Of a DNA stretch of 64,000 nucleotides, positions 52,241 to 61,849 are shown one piece after another. The position numbers and the translations under genes are program-made. The stretch is from assembly GCA_963720725.1 (NCBI GenBank), contig CAVRGN010000002.1:62001-126000 (forward strand), written 5' to 3'. Each line of letters starts with the position of its first letter. Position 1 is the stretch's first letter. Source of the DNA: Benzoatithermus sp963720725. GTDB taxonomy: Bacteria; Pseudomonadota; Alphaproteobacteria; Geminicoccales; Geminicoccaceae. A model generated the notes under the pieces. It searched no databases. It was not told the DNA's origin and was given only the letters and a program-made list of their open reading frames with translations.

Positions 52241-52275
52241 AACTGTTTCATCGCGCCAGCTTCATCCGCCGCGGT

Positions 52276-52854
52276 CTACGCCAGCAGCGCCGCGACGTCG
52301 ATCTCGAGCTCAGGCACCAGCGTCGGCGCGACCATGCCCGCCGTCAGCCGCCGCCGCTCGGCGTAGCCATCAGGCCCCGGGCCGCGGCAAACCTCGACCG
52401 CCCGGCCGGGCAGATCGACGATCCAGACCTCCGGCACGGCGTGCCGGGCGTAGAGGTCGAGCTTGGGGCCGCGGTCCCAGGCGAGCGAGCTGTCGGCGAC
52501 CTCGACCAGGAGCAGCACGTCGGCCGCGGTCGGGTGGCTGGTCGTGTAGTCGTCGGCGCGTGGGCGCAGGAGCATCAGGTCGGGCTGCGGCTCGTTGAAC
52601 GGGTCGAGGCGCAGGGGGCTCTGGACGCTCGCGACGACGCGGCCGTCCGAGGCGAGACGTCCGACGAGGCCGGTCAAGCGGTTCGTCGTGCCCGAATGCG
52701 CGCTGCCGATCGGGGCCATCTCGACGATCTCCCCGTCGATCAGCTCGACCCGGTCCTTCGGTGAGAGGATGCCGGTGTCGGCCATGCGGTAGTAGGCGCC
52801 GACGTCGAAGCGGCGGCGCGTCGGGATCTCGGGGCGGTCGAGGATGCCCTGCAT
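52276..52854 (-). CDS. Uma2 family endonuclease (PD-(D/E)xK fold)
   Basis: A 192-residue Uma2 (DUF820) protein. RFDVGAYYRMADTGILSPKD and VELIDGEIVEM are the N-terminal consensus; NEPQPDLMLL gives the catalytic Asp, VLLLVEVADSS the Glu, and DRGPKLDLYARHAVPEVWIV the Lys of the PD-(D/E)xK nuclease core. The ATG at 52852-52854 starts right before homology. Uma2 genes are common in mobile or accessory regions; a role here is unknown. It lies between the AT-rich islet and the yej operon. Confidence 0.88.
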   Translation of the reverse strand: MQGILDRPEIPTRRRFDVGAYYRMADTGILSPKDRVELIDGEIVEMAPIGSAHSGTTNRLTGLVGRLASDGRVVASVQSPLRLDPFNEPQPDLMLLRPRADDYTTSHPTAADVLLLVEVADSSLAWDRGPKLDLYARHAVPEVWIVDLPGRAVEVCRGPGPDGYAERRRLTAGMVAPTLVPELEIDVAALLA

Positions 52855-52981
52855 GGGCCTAAGTCTCCGATGCACCGGCAGAACGTACCGCATCGGGCCG
52901 GCGCGCGACAGTGCCAGCGAGATCGCAGACGCGAGCCGAGGAATTCTGCGCCGATGCGAGCCGGGACGTAGCCCAGCCGCC

Positions 52982-54605
52982 CTACCCCGCCGTAGCCCCT
53001 GCCTGCACCGCCTCGATCCGGAAGGCGGCGGCCATCAAGCGCGCGAGTGTAGGGGTGGCGGGGGGCCTCGAAGATGGCCTCGGTCGGCCCGCGCTCGACC
53101 ACCACGCCGTCCTTCATCACCACGACCTCGTGGCTCATGGCCCGGATCACGCGCAGGTCGTGGCTGATGAACAGGTAGGCGAGGCCGTGGCGGCGCTGCA
53201 GGTCGCGCAGCAGGTCGACGATCTGGGCCTGGACCGACATGTCCAGGGCCGAGGTCGGCTCGTCGAGGACGACCAGGCGCGGGCGCAGGACCATGGCCCG
53301 GGCGATCGAGATCCGCTGGCGCTGGCCGCCGGAGAATTCGTGCGGGTAGCGGTCCTGGTCCTTCGGGTCGAGCCCGACCTCCTCCAGGATCGCCGCGACC
53401 AGGGCCCGCCTGCCGGCGGCACCGTCGCCGATGCGGTGGAGCTTGAGGCCCTCGGCGACGATCTGGCCCACCGAGAGGCGCGGGCTCAGGCTGCCGAACG
53501 GGTCCTGGAACACGATCTGCATCTCGCGCCGCAGGGGCCGCAGGGTGCCCGGGCTCAGGCCCTGGATCGGGCGGCCGGAGAACTCGATCGCACCCTCGCT
53601 GGCGGTGAGCCGCAGGAGGGCCAGGCCCAGCGTGGTCTTGCCCGAGCCGCTCTCGCCGACCACGCCCACGGTCTGGCCGGAGCGGACCGCGAGCGAGACG
53701 CCGTCCACGGCCTTGACGTGGCCGACCGTGCTGCGGAACAGGCCGCGCTGGATGGGAAAGTGCACCTTGAGGGCGTCGGTCGACAGCACGATCGGGGCGG
53801 TGGGGTTGGCCGGCGCCGGCTCGCCCTTGGGCGCGGCGGCCAGGAGGTGGCGGGTGTAGGCGTGGCGCGGCCGGTCGAACACCTCGGCGACGGCACCCTG
53901 CTCGACCACCTCGCCCCTGGTCATGACGCAGACCCGGTCGGCGAAGCGGCGCACGATGGTGAGGTCGTGGGTGATGAACAGGATCGCCATGCCCAGCCGC
54001 GCCTGGAGCTCCTTGAGGAGCTGGAGGATCTGCGCCTGGATGGTGACGTCCAGTGCGGTGGTCGGCTCGTCGGCGATCAGGAGGTCGGGCTCGTTGGCCA
54101 GCGCCATGGCGATCATCACCCGCTGGCGCTGGCCGCCGGAGAGCTGGTGCGGGTAGGAGCCGAGCCGGGTCTCGGGCTCGGCGATCTGGACCAGGCGCAG
54201 CAGCTCGAGGGCCCGCGCCCGCGCCTCGTCGCGGCCGAGGCCGCGATGGACGAACAGGACCTCGGAGACCTGGCGCTCGACCGTGTGCAAGGGGTTGAGC
54301 GAGGTCATCGGCTCCTGGAAGATCATGCCGATGCGCCGGCCGCGGATGGTGCGCAGGAAGCGGTCGTCGCGCCCCACCAGCTCCTGGCCGTCGAAGCGGA
54401 TGCTGCCCGACGGGTGGGCGGCCAGGGGATAGGGCAGGAGCTGCAGGATCGACAAGGCGGTCACCGACTTGCCCGAGCCGCTCTCGCCGACGATGGCCAG
54501 GGTCTCGGCGCGGTCGAGCGCGAAGGAGGCACCCTTGACGGCGTGGAACGGCCGCTCGCCGGTGCCGAAGGTGACGCTGAGATCGGTGACCTCGAGCAGG
54601 GCCAT
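52982..54605 (-). CDS. yejF: Microcin C/oligopeptide ABC importer ATPase YejF, frameshifted at the C-terminus
   Basis: Double ABC ATPase, about 540 residues if repaired. Domain 1: GESGSGKSVTAL, LSGGQRQR, LLIADEPTTALD; domain 2: GESGSGKTTLG, FSGGQRQR, LVVLDEPTSALD. After RHPYTRAL the frame fails: as given it continues DGRRLPDRGG into unrelated sequence, but omitting one base at about 53036-53038 yields ALMAAAFRIEAVQAG and a stop at 52982-52984, the normal YejF ending. The start ATG overlaps the yejE stop by one base (TGATG). It powers uptake through YejBE; in enterobacteria the system also takes up microcin C. Confidence 0.9.
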
Positions 54606-55672
54606 CAGCGGAACGTCTTGCGCGGGTCGAAGGCATCGCGGACCGCCTCGCCGGCGAACACCAGCAGCGAGAGCATCACCGCCAGCACGACGAAGCCCGA
54701 GATGCCGAGCCAGGGCGCCTGCAGATTGTTGCGGCCCTGGTTCAGGAGCTCGCCCAGAGACGGCGAGCCCGGCGGCAGGCCGAAGCCCAGAAAATCGAGC
54801 GAGGTCAGGGTCACGATCGAGCCGTTGAGCACGAAGGGCAGGAAGGTCAGGGTCGAGACCATGGCGTTGGGCAGGATGTGGCGGAACATGATGGTGGCGT
54901 CGCCGACGCCGAGTGCCCGCGCGGCGCGGACGAAGTCCAGGTTGCGCGCGCGCAGGAACTCGGCGCGGACCAGGTCGACCAGGGCCATCCAGCTGAACAG
55001 CAGCATCAGGATGAGGATGGTCCAGAACCCCGGCACGATGAAGCTGGACATGATGATCAGGAGGTAGAGCGTGGGCATCCCGCTCCAGATCTCCATGAAC
55101 CGCTGCATGGACAGGTCGACCAGCCCGCCGAAATAGCCCTGCACCGCACCGGCGGCGATCCCGACCACGGAGCTGAGCACGGTGAGCACGAGGCCGAACA
55201 GGACCGAGATGCGAAAGCCGTAGATCACCCGGGCCAGCACGTCGCGGGCCTGGTCGTCGGTGCCCAGGAGGTTCTGCGCGGTCGGCGGCGAGGGTGCGGG
55301 CGTCGGCAGGTCCTTGACCACCGAATCGTAGCTGAAGGGGATGGGCGGCCAGATCATCCAGCCCTTCTCCTCGATCAGCTCCTTCACGGCGGGATCGGTG
55401 TAGAGGGCCTCGGTCTCGAAGAAGCCGCCGAACTCGGTCTCCGGATAGGCCACGAACACCGGGAAGTAGAACCGGCCGTCGTAGCGCACCAGCAGCGGAT
55501 GGTCGTTGGCGATCAGCTCGGCGAACAGCGAGACCACGAACAGGACCAGGAACACCAAGGCACTGACATAGCCGCGCCGGTTGGCCTTGAAGTTGGCGAG
55601 CCGGCGCGCCGCGATCGGCGACAGGCGGCGATCGGCGGCCAGGAGCGGGGCCGGTGGCGCGAGCGCGGCCAT
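54605..55672 (-). CDS. yejE: Oligopeptide ABC permease YejE
   Basis: A 355-residue permease of the YejE/OppC group. It has the long periplasmic insert typical of YejE after helix 1 (ANDHPLLVRYDGRFYFPVF, then GWMIWPPIPFSYDSVVKDLP), followed by LLGTDDQARDVLARVIYG and the EAA loop AARALGVGDATIMFRHILPN. It pairs with YejB and is energised by YejF; the gene is four bases downstream of yejB. Confidence 0.95.
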   Translation of the reverse strand: MAALAPPAPLLAADRRLSPIAARRLANFKANRRGYVSALVFLVLFVVSLFAELIANDHPLLVRYDGRFYFPVFVAYPETEFGGFFETEALYTDPAVKELIEEKGWMIWPPIPFSYDSVVKDLPTPAPSPPTAQNLLGTDDQARDVLARVIYGFRISVLFGLVLTVLSSVVGIAAGAVQGYFGGLVDLSMQRFMEIWSGMPTLYLLIIMSSFIVPGFWTILILMLLFSWMALVDLVRAEFLRARNLDFVRAARALGVGDATIMFRHILPNAMVSTLTFLPFVLNGSIVTLTSLDFLGFGLPPGSPSLGELLNQGRNNLQAPWLGISGFVVLAVMLSLLVFAGEAVRDAFDPRKTFR

Positions 55673-55676
55673 CGCC

Positions 55677-56780
55677 TCAGCTCGCCCGGGCTTCGAAGTC
55701 GATCCGCGGATCGACCAGGACGTAGGCGAAGTCGGAGACGATCTTCAAGAGCAGGCCGAACAGGGTGAAGAAGTAGAGGGTACCCAGCATCACCGGATAG
55801 TCGCGGTTCAAGGCCGCCTCGAAGCCGAGCAGGCCCAGCCCGTCGAGCGAGAAGATCACCTCGATCAGCAGCGAACCGGTGAACAGGACCGAGACGAAGG
55901 CGGCGGGGAAGCCCGCGATCACGATCAGCATGGCGTTGCGGAACACGTGCCGGTAGAGCACCGCGTTCTCGTCCAGGCCCTTCGCGCGCGCGGTCAGCAC
56001 GTACTGCTTGCCGATCTCCTCGATGAAGCTGTTCTTGGTCAGCATGGTGAGCGTGGCGAAGGAGCCGATCAGCATGGCCCCGATCGGCAGCACCATGTGC
56101 CAGAGATAGTCCAGGACCTGCTCGTACCAGGGCAGCGACCAGAAGTTCTGGGACACCAGCCCGCGCAATGGGAAGATCTGCCAGTAGCTGCCGCCGGCGA
56201 ACAGCACGATCAGGAGCACCGCGAACAGGAAGGACGGGATCGCGTAGCCGATGACGATGACGCCGCTGGTCCAGACGTCGAACGGCGAGCCGTCGCGCAC
56301 CGCCTTGCGGATGCCGAGCGGGATCGAGATCAGGTAGGTCAGGAGCGTGGTCCACACGCCCAGCGAGATCGACACCGGCATCTTGTCGACCACGAGGTCG
56401 AACACGGAGCGGTCGCGGAAGAAGCTGTCGCCGAAATCGAAGCGCAGATAGTTGCCGAGCATCAGGACGAAACGCTGCCAGGCCGGCTTGTCGAAGCCGA
56501 ACTGGCGCTCGAGGTCGGCGATGAAGGCGGGGTCGAGACCCTGCGCGCCGCGATAGCGGCTGTTGAGGTCCGCACCCTGTCCGCCGGTGCTGCCGCCCAT
56601 GGCCTCGTTGCCGCCGCCGGTGATCCGCGCGGTCGCACCGACGCCGCGCCCCGAGAGCTCGGAAATCACCCGCTGGACCGGACCGCCCGGCAGGGCCTGG
56701 ATGACCACGAAGTTGATCAGCAGGATCCCGAGCAGGGTCGGGATCACCAGGAGCAGCCGGCGGGACAGGTAGGCGAGCAC
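55677..56780 (-). CDS. yejB: Oligopeptide ABC permease YejB
   Basis: A 367-residue permease. YLSRRLLLVIPTLLGILLIN opens helix 1; the YejB-specific periplasmic loop contains GGPVQRVISELSGRG and FGFDKPAWQRFVLMLGNYLR; the EAA loop is LTARAKGLDENAVLYRHVFR. Start is GTG at 56778-56780, ten bases after yejA. Length fits the family (about 360). Confidence 0.95.
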   Translation of the reverse strand: MLAYLSRRLLLVIPTLLGILLINFVVIQALPGGPVQRVISELSGRGVGATARITGGGNEAMGGSTGGQGADLNSRYRGAQGLDPAFIADLERQFGFDKPAWQRFVLMLGNYLRFDFGDSFFRDRSVFDLVVDKMPVSISLGVWTTLLTYLISIPLGIRKAVRDGSPFDVWTSGVIVIGYAIPSFLFAVLLIVLFAGGSYWQIFPLRGLVSQNFWSLPWYEQVLDYLWHMVLPIGAMLIGSFATLTMLTKNSFIEEIGKQYVLTARAKGLDENAVLYRHVFRNAMLIVIAGFPAAFVSVLFTGSLLIEVIFSLDGLGLLGFEAALNRDYPVMLGTLYFFTLFGLLLKIVSDFAYVLVDPRIDFEARAS

Positions 56781-56790
56781 GCGCCGGGCC

Positions 56791-58635
56791 TCAGTTCGCG
56801 GCCGCGCCCAGTTCCTGGCGCGCCTTGGCGATCTCCTCCGCCCCGCGGGGATCGACCCACCAGGCGAACAGGTCGACGCCGTAGCGCGGCCAGGTCTCGG
56901 GGTGGTCGAGCTTGTCCCAGAAGGCGATCCGGGTCACCCGGTTGTGCCATTGCGGGATGACGTAGTGGCTCCACAGCAGCACGCGGTCGAGCGCGCGGCA
57001 GGCGGCGATCAGGTCCTCGCGCGAATGGGCGGTGATGATCTTGCCGATCAGCTCGTCGACGATCGGGTCGTGCACGCCGATCAGGTTGCGGCTGCCGGGA
57101 TTGTCGGCCGCCTCGCTGCCCCAGAATTCGCGCTGCTCGTTGCCCGGCGACAGGCTCTGCCCGAACACGCCAGTGATCATGTCGAAATCGAAGGTTTCCA
57201 GGCGCTTCTGGTACTGGGCGTCGTCGGCGGTGCGCAGGTCGACCTTGATGCCCAGCCGCTCGAGCGACTTGGCGAACGGACCGACGATGCGCTCGAACAG
57301 CCCGCCGGAATCGAGCAGGATCTCGAATTCCAGCGGCTGGCCGGTCGCCGTGTTCACCAGCCGTCCCCCCTGGATCTCGTAGCCGGCCTCCTTCAGCAGC
57401 GTCACGGCCTTGCGGAGATTGTCGCGGTTGTTGCCCGAGCCGTCGGTGACCGGCGGCCGGTATTCCTGCGTGAACACCTCCGGCGGCAGGCGGTCGCGGT
57501 AGGGCTCGAGCAGCGCCAGCTCGTCCGGCCCGGGCAGGCCCGACGATGCCAGCTCGGTATTGGCGAAGTAGCTCGCGGTGCGGGTATAGGCGCCGTAGAA
57601 CAGCGTCTTGTTGGTCCATTCGAAGTCGAAGGCATAGGACAGCGCCTCGCGCACCTTCGGGTCCTTGAACTTGTCGCGCCGGGTGTTGAAGACGAAGCCC
57701 TGCATCCCGCCGCCGCCCTGGCTCGGGATCTCCAGCTTGGTGATCAGGCCCTTCTGCAGCGCCGGGCCGTCATAGCCGGTGGCCCAAAAACGCGAGCTGC
57801 TCTCGACCCGCAGGTCGAAGCGGCCGGCCTTGAACGCCTCGAGCGCCACGTTGGGATCGCGATAATACTCGTAGCGGACCTCGCCGAAATTGTTGCGGCC
57901 CTTGTTGACCGGGATCTCCGCGCCCCAATAGTCCGGCACGCGCTCGTAGACGATGCTGCGCCCGGGATCGACGCTCTTGATCCGGTAGGGGCCGCTGCCG
58001 AGCGGCGGGTCGAGCGTGGTCTTCTCGAAGTCCCTGCCCTCCCAATAGTGCTTGGGCAGCACCGGAAGCTGGCCCACGATCAGCGGCAGCTCGCGATTGG
58101 TGGTGCCGTCGAAGACGAACCTGACCCGGTTCGGTCCGTCCGCGACCGCCTCGACCACGTTGGCGTAGTAGGCGCGATAGAACGGTGCGCCCTTGGTCTT
58201 GAGGATGTTCAGGCTGAAGATCACGTCGTCGACCGTGATCGGCAGGCCGTCGTGCCAGCGCGCCTCCGGGCGCAGCTCGAACGCCACCCAGGAGCGGTCC
58301 TCCGGCATCTCGATCGTGCGGGCGAGCAGGCCGTATTCGGAGAACGCCTCGTCGTTGGACTGGGTGGTCAGCGTATCGTAGACGAGCCCCAGGCCCGATG
58401 CGGGCGAGCCGCGGACGATGTAGGGGTTGAGATTGTCGAAGCTGCCGATGGCCGCCATCACCAGGTCGCCGCCCTTGGGCGCATCGGGGTTCACGTAGGC
58501 GAAGTGGGTGAAGTCGGGCGGATAGGCGAGATCGCCGTGCATGGCGACGCCGTGGGCGGGTGCGGCCAGCGCTCCCGGGACCGCCATCAGCAGCGCCAGC
58601 GTGGCGGCGGTCAGCCGCTCGACGATCTTCCCCAT
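56791..58635 (-). CDS. yejA: Oligopeptide ABC transporter binding protein YejA
   Basis: A 614-residue SBP_bac_5 protein. Signal peptide residues 1-25 (ending ALA); then HGVAMHGDLAYPPDFTHFAY and VNPDAPKGGDLVMAAIGSFD, the YejA signature; later YYRDPNVALEAFKAGRFDLR and WDKLDHPETWPRYGVDLFAW. First gene of yejABEF and 78 bases downstream of hisN on the same strand, so it may be read from the cycM-hisN promoter. No hairpin separates it from yejB, unlike the other two importers here. Confidence 0.95.
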   Translation of the reverse strand: MGKIVERLTAATLALLMAVPGALAAPAHGVAMHGDLAYPPDFTHFAYVNPDAPKGGDLVMAAIGSFDNLNPYIVRGSPASGLGLVYDTLTTQSNDEAFSEYGLLARTIEMPEDRSWVAFELRPEARWHDGLPITVDDVIFSLNILKTKGAPFYRAYYANVVEAVADGPNRVRFVFDGTTNRELPLIVGQLPVLPKHYWEGRDFEKTTLDPPLGSGPYRIKSVDPGRSIVYERVPDYWGAEIPVNKGRNNFGEVRYEYYRDPNVALEAFKAGRFDLRVESSSRFWATGYDGPALQKGLITKLEIPSQGGGGMQGFVFNTRRDKFKDPKVREALSYAFDFEWTNKTLFYGAYTRTASYFANTELASSGLPGPDELALLEPYRDRLPPEVFTQEYRPPVTDGSGNNRDNLRKAVTLLKEAGYEIQGGRLVNTATGQPLEFEILLDSGGLFERIVGPFAKSLERLGIKVDLRTADDAQYQKRLETFDFDMITGVFGQSLSPGNEQREFWGSEAADNPGSRNLIGVHDPIVDELIGKIITAHSREDLIAACRALDRVLLWSHYVIPQWHNRVTRIAFWDKLDHPETWPRYGVDLFAWWVDPRGAEEIAKARQELGAAAN

Positions 58636-58713
58636 GCCCTGCAGACTCCTCCGATCGGATGCCGCCGTGAACGTAGTGAGCGCGTCACCGCTCGAAAAGC
58701 GCACCGACCCGTA

Positions 58714-59493
58714 TCAGGCGAGCAGCCCGCAGGCGGCGGCGTGGATCCGGGCGTCACCGGCGGCGACCACCTGCCCGGCCGAGCCGAGGTCCAGGGCGCG
58801 GCCCTGCCAGTCGGTGAGGTGCCCGCCCGCACCCTCGATCACCGGCACCAGCGCCATGAAGTCATAAGGCTGCAGGCCGGCCTCGACCACGAGGTCCGCG
58901 AACCCCATGGCGAGCAGCCCATAGGCATAGCAGTCGCCACCGTACATCGGCAGCCGGACGCGGCGCTGGACCCGGTCGAAGGCGTCGTTCTCGGCCCCGG
59001 CGCGGAACATCGCGGGGCTGGTCGCGAAGAGCACCGCATCCTCGATCCGGGCGCAGCCGCGGACGGCGATCGGACGACCGTTCCAGGCCGATCCTTCACC
59101 CGCCACGCCGACCCACCGCTCGCGCAGGATTGATTGATCGATCATGCCGACCACCGGCCGGCCGCGATGGGCGAGTGCGATCAGGGTGCCGAACAGCGGC
59201 CGGCCGGTGATGAACGATTTGGTGCCGTCGATGGGGTCGAGCACCCAGACGAACTCGGCGTCGACGCGATCGCGACCATGCTCCTCGCCGAGGATCCCGT
59301 GGTCGGGATAGGCCGCACCGATCAGCTCGCGCATCGCCGCCTCGGCCTCGCGGTCGGCGATCGTCACCGGGCTTTCGTCGGCCTTGGTCTCCACCGAGAC
59401 CGGCGTCCTGAAGTAGCGGCGCTGCACCTCGCCGGCGCAGTCGGCCAGCCGATGCGCCAGCGCCTCGAACTCCCGATAGGATGCGCCGGCCAT
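58714..59493 (-). CDS. hisN: Histidinol-phosphatase, inositol-monophosphatase family
   Basis: A 259-residue magnesium-dependent phosphatase matching HisN, which converts histidinol phosphate to histidinol. Metal and substrate motifs are GILGEEHG, WVLDPIDGTKSF and GGDCYAYGLLAMGFADLVVE followed by LQPYDFMALVPVIEGAGG. The acidic residues of LDPIDGT and the Asp of PYDF coordinate metal. In alphaproteobacteria HisN of this type replaces the HAD-type enzyme; a related IMPase activity cannot be excluded. It lies 14 bases downstream of the cytochrome gene. Confidence 0.9.
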   Translation of the reverse strand: MAGASYREFEALAHRLADCAGEVQRRYFRTPVSVETKADESPVTIADREAEAAMRELIGAAYPDHGILGEEHGRDRVDAEFVWVLDPIDGTKSFITGRPLFGTLIALAHRGRPVVGMIDQSILRERWVGVAGEGSAWNGRPIAVRGCARIEDAVLFATSPAMFRAGAENDAFDRVQRRVRLPMYGGDCYAYGLLAMGFADLVVEAGLQPYDFMALVPVIEGAGGHLTDWQGRALDLGSAGQVVAAGDARIHAAACGLLA

Positions 59494-59507
59494 GCGGATC
59501 GGCGCCG

Positions 59508-60053
59508 TCAGCTCCCCGGCAGCGGTGCGGGTTCGTCGGCGAGGCTGCGCAGATAGGCGATCACGTCGGCGCGGTCGCCGTCCTTGCTGATGCCGGCGAA
59601 GCTCATCTTGGTGCCCGGCGCGTAGGCCTTGGGGCTGGTGAGGAAGTGGTTCAGGTGCTCGTAGTCCCAGACCTCGCCGCTCTTGCTCGACAGGGCATCG
59701 GAGTAGCTGAAGCCCTCATGCGACGCGATGGGCCGGTTGACCACGCCCCAGAGGTCGGGGCCGACCTTGTTGGCGCCGCCCTTGTCGAAATTGTGGCAGG
59801 CGGCGCATTTCTTGGCGATCGTCGCGCCGGATTCGGCGCTGGCGGAGGCGAGGAGCTCGCCGATCGGCGGGGCCTCCTCGGCGGGGGCCGCCTCGCCATC
59901 GCCCTCGGTGGCCGCCGCCTCGACCCGGTAGACCGGCTCCTCGAGCTGGTGCGGACGGTAGATCAGGCCCGCGAACACCGCACTGCCGACGCCGACGATG
60001 CCGGCCGTCAAGACGGCCGCGACGAGCTTGTTGCCCTCTAGAGACCCTGCCAT
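59508..60053 (-). CDS. cycM: Membrane-anchored cytochrome c (CycM type)
   Basis: A 181-residue class I cytochrome c with an uncleaved N-terminal anchor (KLVAAVLTAGIVGVGSAVFA), an acidic Ala/Glu/Pro linker, and a haem domain with CAACHNFDKGGANKVGPDLW and the axial methionine in APGTKMSFAG. It matches CycM (cytochrome c552) of rhizobia, which links the bc1 complex to cytochrome aa3 oxidase. Divergent from kdsB; this arrangement with kdsB-pheA is conserved in alphaproteobacteria. Confidence 0.92.
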   Translation of the reverse strand: MAGSLEGNKLVAAVLTAGIVGVGSAVFAGLIYRPHQLEEPVYRVEAAATEGDGEAAPAEEAPPIGELLASASAESGATIAKKCAACHNFDKGGANKVGPDLWGVVNRPIASHEGFSYSDALSSKSGEVWDYEHLNHFLTSPKAYAPGTKMSFAGISKDGDRADVIAYLRSLADEPAPLPGS

Positions 60054-60197
60054 GGGGATAAGATCCTCGTCGTTTGCTCGAACCAGCGGCGTCGGGCGCC
60101 GCGCTTGCGCTCCGCGTGCGGGGTAGGTAGACCACCGGCCACGTTCGCGGCAAGGGCCCGCAGCCCGGTCGCGGCCTGATCACTGCGCGAGGGGAAT

Positions 60198-60977
60198 ATG
60201 GCGTCGCGACCCGCGCCGGAAGGCGATGACATTTCGTCGCGTACGATCGTTCTGATCCCCGCCCGCCTGGGCTCGACGCGCCTGCCCGACAAACCGCTGG
60301 CGATGATCGCCGGCGAGCCCATGATCGTGCAGGTCTGGCGTCGGGCCCGGGAGGCCGAAGCCGGGCCGGTGGTGGTGGCCTGCGCCGAGCCGGCGATCGC
60401 GGCGGCCGTGCGGGCGGCCGGTGGCGAAGCCGTGCTGACCGACCCGGCGCTGCCCTCCGGCACCGACCGGATCTTCGCGGCGCTGCAGGCGGTCGATCCC
60501 GGGCGCCGCTTTTCCCGCGTCGTCAATCTGCAGGGCGATCTTCCTACCCTCGATCCGCGCGTCGTGCGCCAGGTGCTGGAGCCCCTGGACGTTCTGGGCA
60601 CGGACCTCGCCACGCTCGCCAACCCGACCGAGGACGCGCACGAGCGCCTGGATCCCAACGTGGTCAAGGCCGTGATCAGCTTCGATCCCGCCGATCCCCG
60701 CCTCGGCCGGGCGCTCTACTTCACCCGCGCCACGGCACCCTCGGGACCGGGGCCGGTCTGGCACCATATCGGCATCTACGCCTTCACCCGGTCGGCACTG
60801 GAGCGCTTCGCCGCCCTGCCCCCCAGTCCGCTCGAGCAGCGCGAGCGCCTGGAGCAGCTGCGGGCGCTCGAGAACGGGATGTCCATCGGCGTGCGGCTGG
60901 TCGATGCGGTCCCGTTCGGCGTCGACACCCCGGCCGACCTGGAGAAGGCACGCCGGATCCTGGAGAACCGCACATGA
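60198..60977 (+). CDS. kdsB: 3-deoxy-manno-octulosonate cytidylyltransferase
   Basis: A 259-residue CMP-Kdo synthetase, activating Kdo for the inner core of lipopolysaccharide. LIPARLGSTRLPDKPLAMI is the nucleotide-binding loop; SGTDRIFAALQ and VVNLQGDLPTLDP (metal-binding Asp) and HHIGIYAFTRSALERF are family motifs, with EQRERLEQLRALENGMSI near the end. Slight change from QGDEP to QGDLP in the metal motif is noted. ATG at 60198 has a GAGGGG site. The stop overlaps the pheA start as ATGA. Confidence 0.95.
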   Translation: MASRPAPEGDDISSRTIVLIPARLGSTRLPDKPLAMIAGEPMIVQVWRRAREAEAGPVVVACAEPAIAAAVRAAGGEAVLTDPALPSGTDRIFAALQAVDPGRRFSRVVNLQGDLPTLDPRVVRQVLEPLDVLGTDLATLANPTEDAHERLDPNVVKAVISFDPADPRLGRALYFTRATAPSGPGPVWHHIGIYAFTRSALERFAALPPSPLEQRERLEQLRALENGMSIGVRLVDAVPFGVDTPADLEKARRILENRT

Positions 60978-61843
60978 GCGAGGCGCCCGCGCCCGCCCTC
61001 GATCCCGACCGCACCATCGCCTTCCAGGGCGTGGCCGGCGCCTATTCGCACCTCGCCTGCCGGCAGGCCTATCCCGAACTGGTGGCGCTCCCCTGCCACT
61101 CGTTCGAGGACGCGTTCGCGGCCGTGCGCGAGCGCCAGGCGCGCTACGCCATGATCGCCGTCGACAACTCGATCGCCGGCCGCGTCGCCGACGTGCACCA
61201 TCTCCTGCCGCGCGGCGGGCTGCACATCGTCGGCGAGAAGTTCGTCCGGGTGAACCACCAGCTCCTGGGCGTGCCCGGCGCCACCCTGGAGACGGTCAAG
61301 GAGGTGGAGAGCCACGTCCACGCCATCGGCCAGTGCCGCGACTTCCTGCGCCGCCACGGCTACCGCGCCCGCGTGGTCGCGGACACCGCGGGTGCCGCGG
61401 CCGACATCGCCGCCGCCGGCGACCCGACCCGCGGCGCCATCGCGTCGCGGCTGGCCGCCGAGATCTACGGGCTGGAGATCCTCAAATCCGACATCGAGGA
61501 CGCCGAGCACAACACCACCCGGTTCCTGGTCATGGCGCGCGAGCCGCGGCATCCCGAGCCGAAGGACGGGCCGGTGATCACCAGCTTCACCTTCCGGGTC
61601 CGCAACCGGCCGGCAGCCCTCTACAAGGCGCTCGGCGGCTTCGCCACCAGCGGCGTCAACATGATCAAGCTGGAAAGCTACGTCGACGGCGCCTTCACCC
61701 AGGCGGAGTTCTACGCCGAGATCGTCGGCCACCCGCAGCAGGAGAACGTCCGGCTCGCCCTCGAGGAGCTGCGCTTCTTCTCGCACCAGGTCGACGTCAT
61801 GGGCGTCTATCCGCCGGACCGGTTCCGCGAGCGGATCGGCTGA
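60974..61843 (+). CDS. pheA: Prephenate dehydratase
   Basis: A 289-residue monofunctional prephenate dehydratase, making phenylpyruvate for phenylalanine. IAFQGVAGAYSHLACRQAYP opens the catalytic domain; VDNSIAGRVADVHHLLPRGG and the catalytic AEHNTTRFLVMAR (Thr-Arg-Phe) complete it. The ACT domain (about 195-280) reads NRPAALYKALGGFATSGVNM and then KLESYV, where the usual Phe-binding ESRP is replaced, so feedback control may differ. Translationally coupled to kdsB (ATGA). Confidence 0.95.
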   Translation: MSEAPAPALDPDRTIAFQGVAGAYSHLACRQAYPELVALPCHSFEDAFAAVRERQARYAMIAVDNSIAGRVADVHHLLPRGGLHIVGEKFVRVNHQLLGVPGATLETVKEVESHVHAIGQCRDFLRRHGYRARVVADTAGAAADIAAAGDPTRGAIASRLAAEIYGLEILKSDIEDAEHNTTRFLVMAREPRHPEPKDGPVITSFTFRVRNRPAALYKALGGFATSGVNMIKLESYVDGAFTQAEFYAEIVGHPQQENVRLALEELRFFSHQVDVMGVYPPDRFRERIG

Positions 61844-61849
61844 GCGGCC

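Larger units (their letters stand above)
51500..52250. other. AT-rich islet
   Basis: Base composition changes abruptly: for example 51721-51780 has 15 G/C in 60 bases, while flanking lines are typically above 60 per cent. The islet is almost coextensive with the gene at 51556-52107 and ends at the inverted motif at 52212-52240. This is the clearest sign of foreign DNA in the window. Confidence 0.8.
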
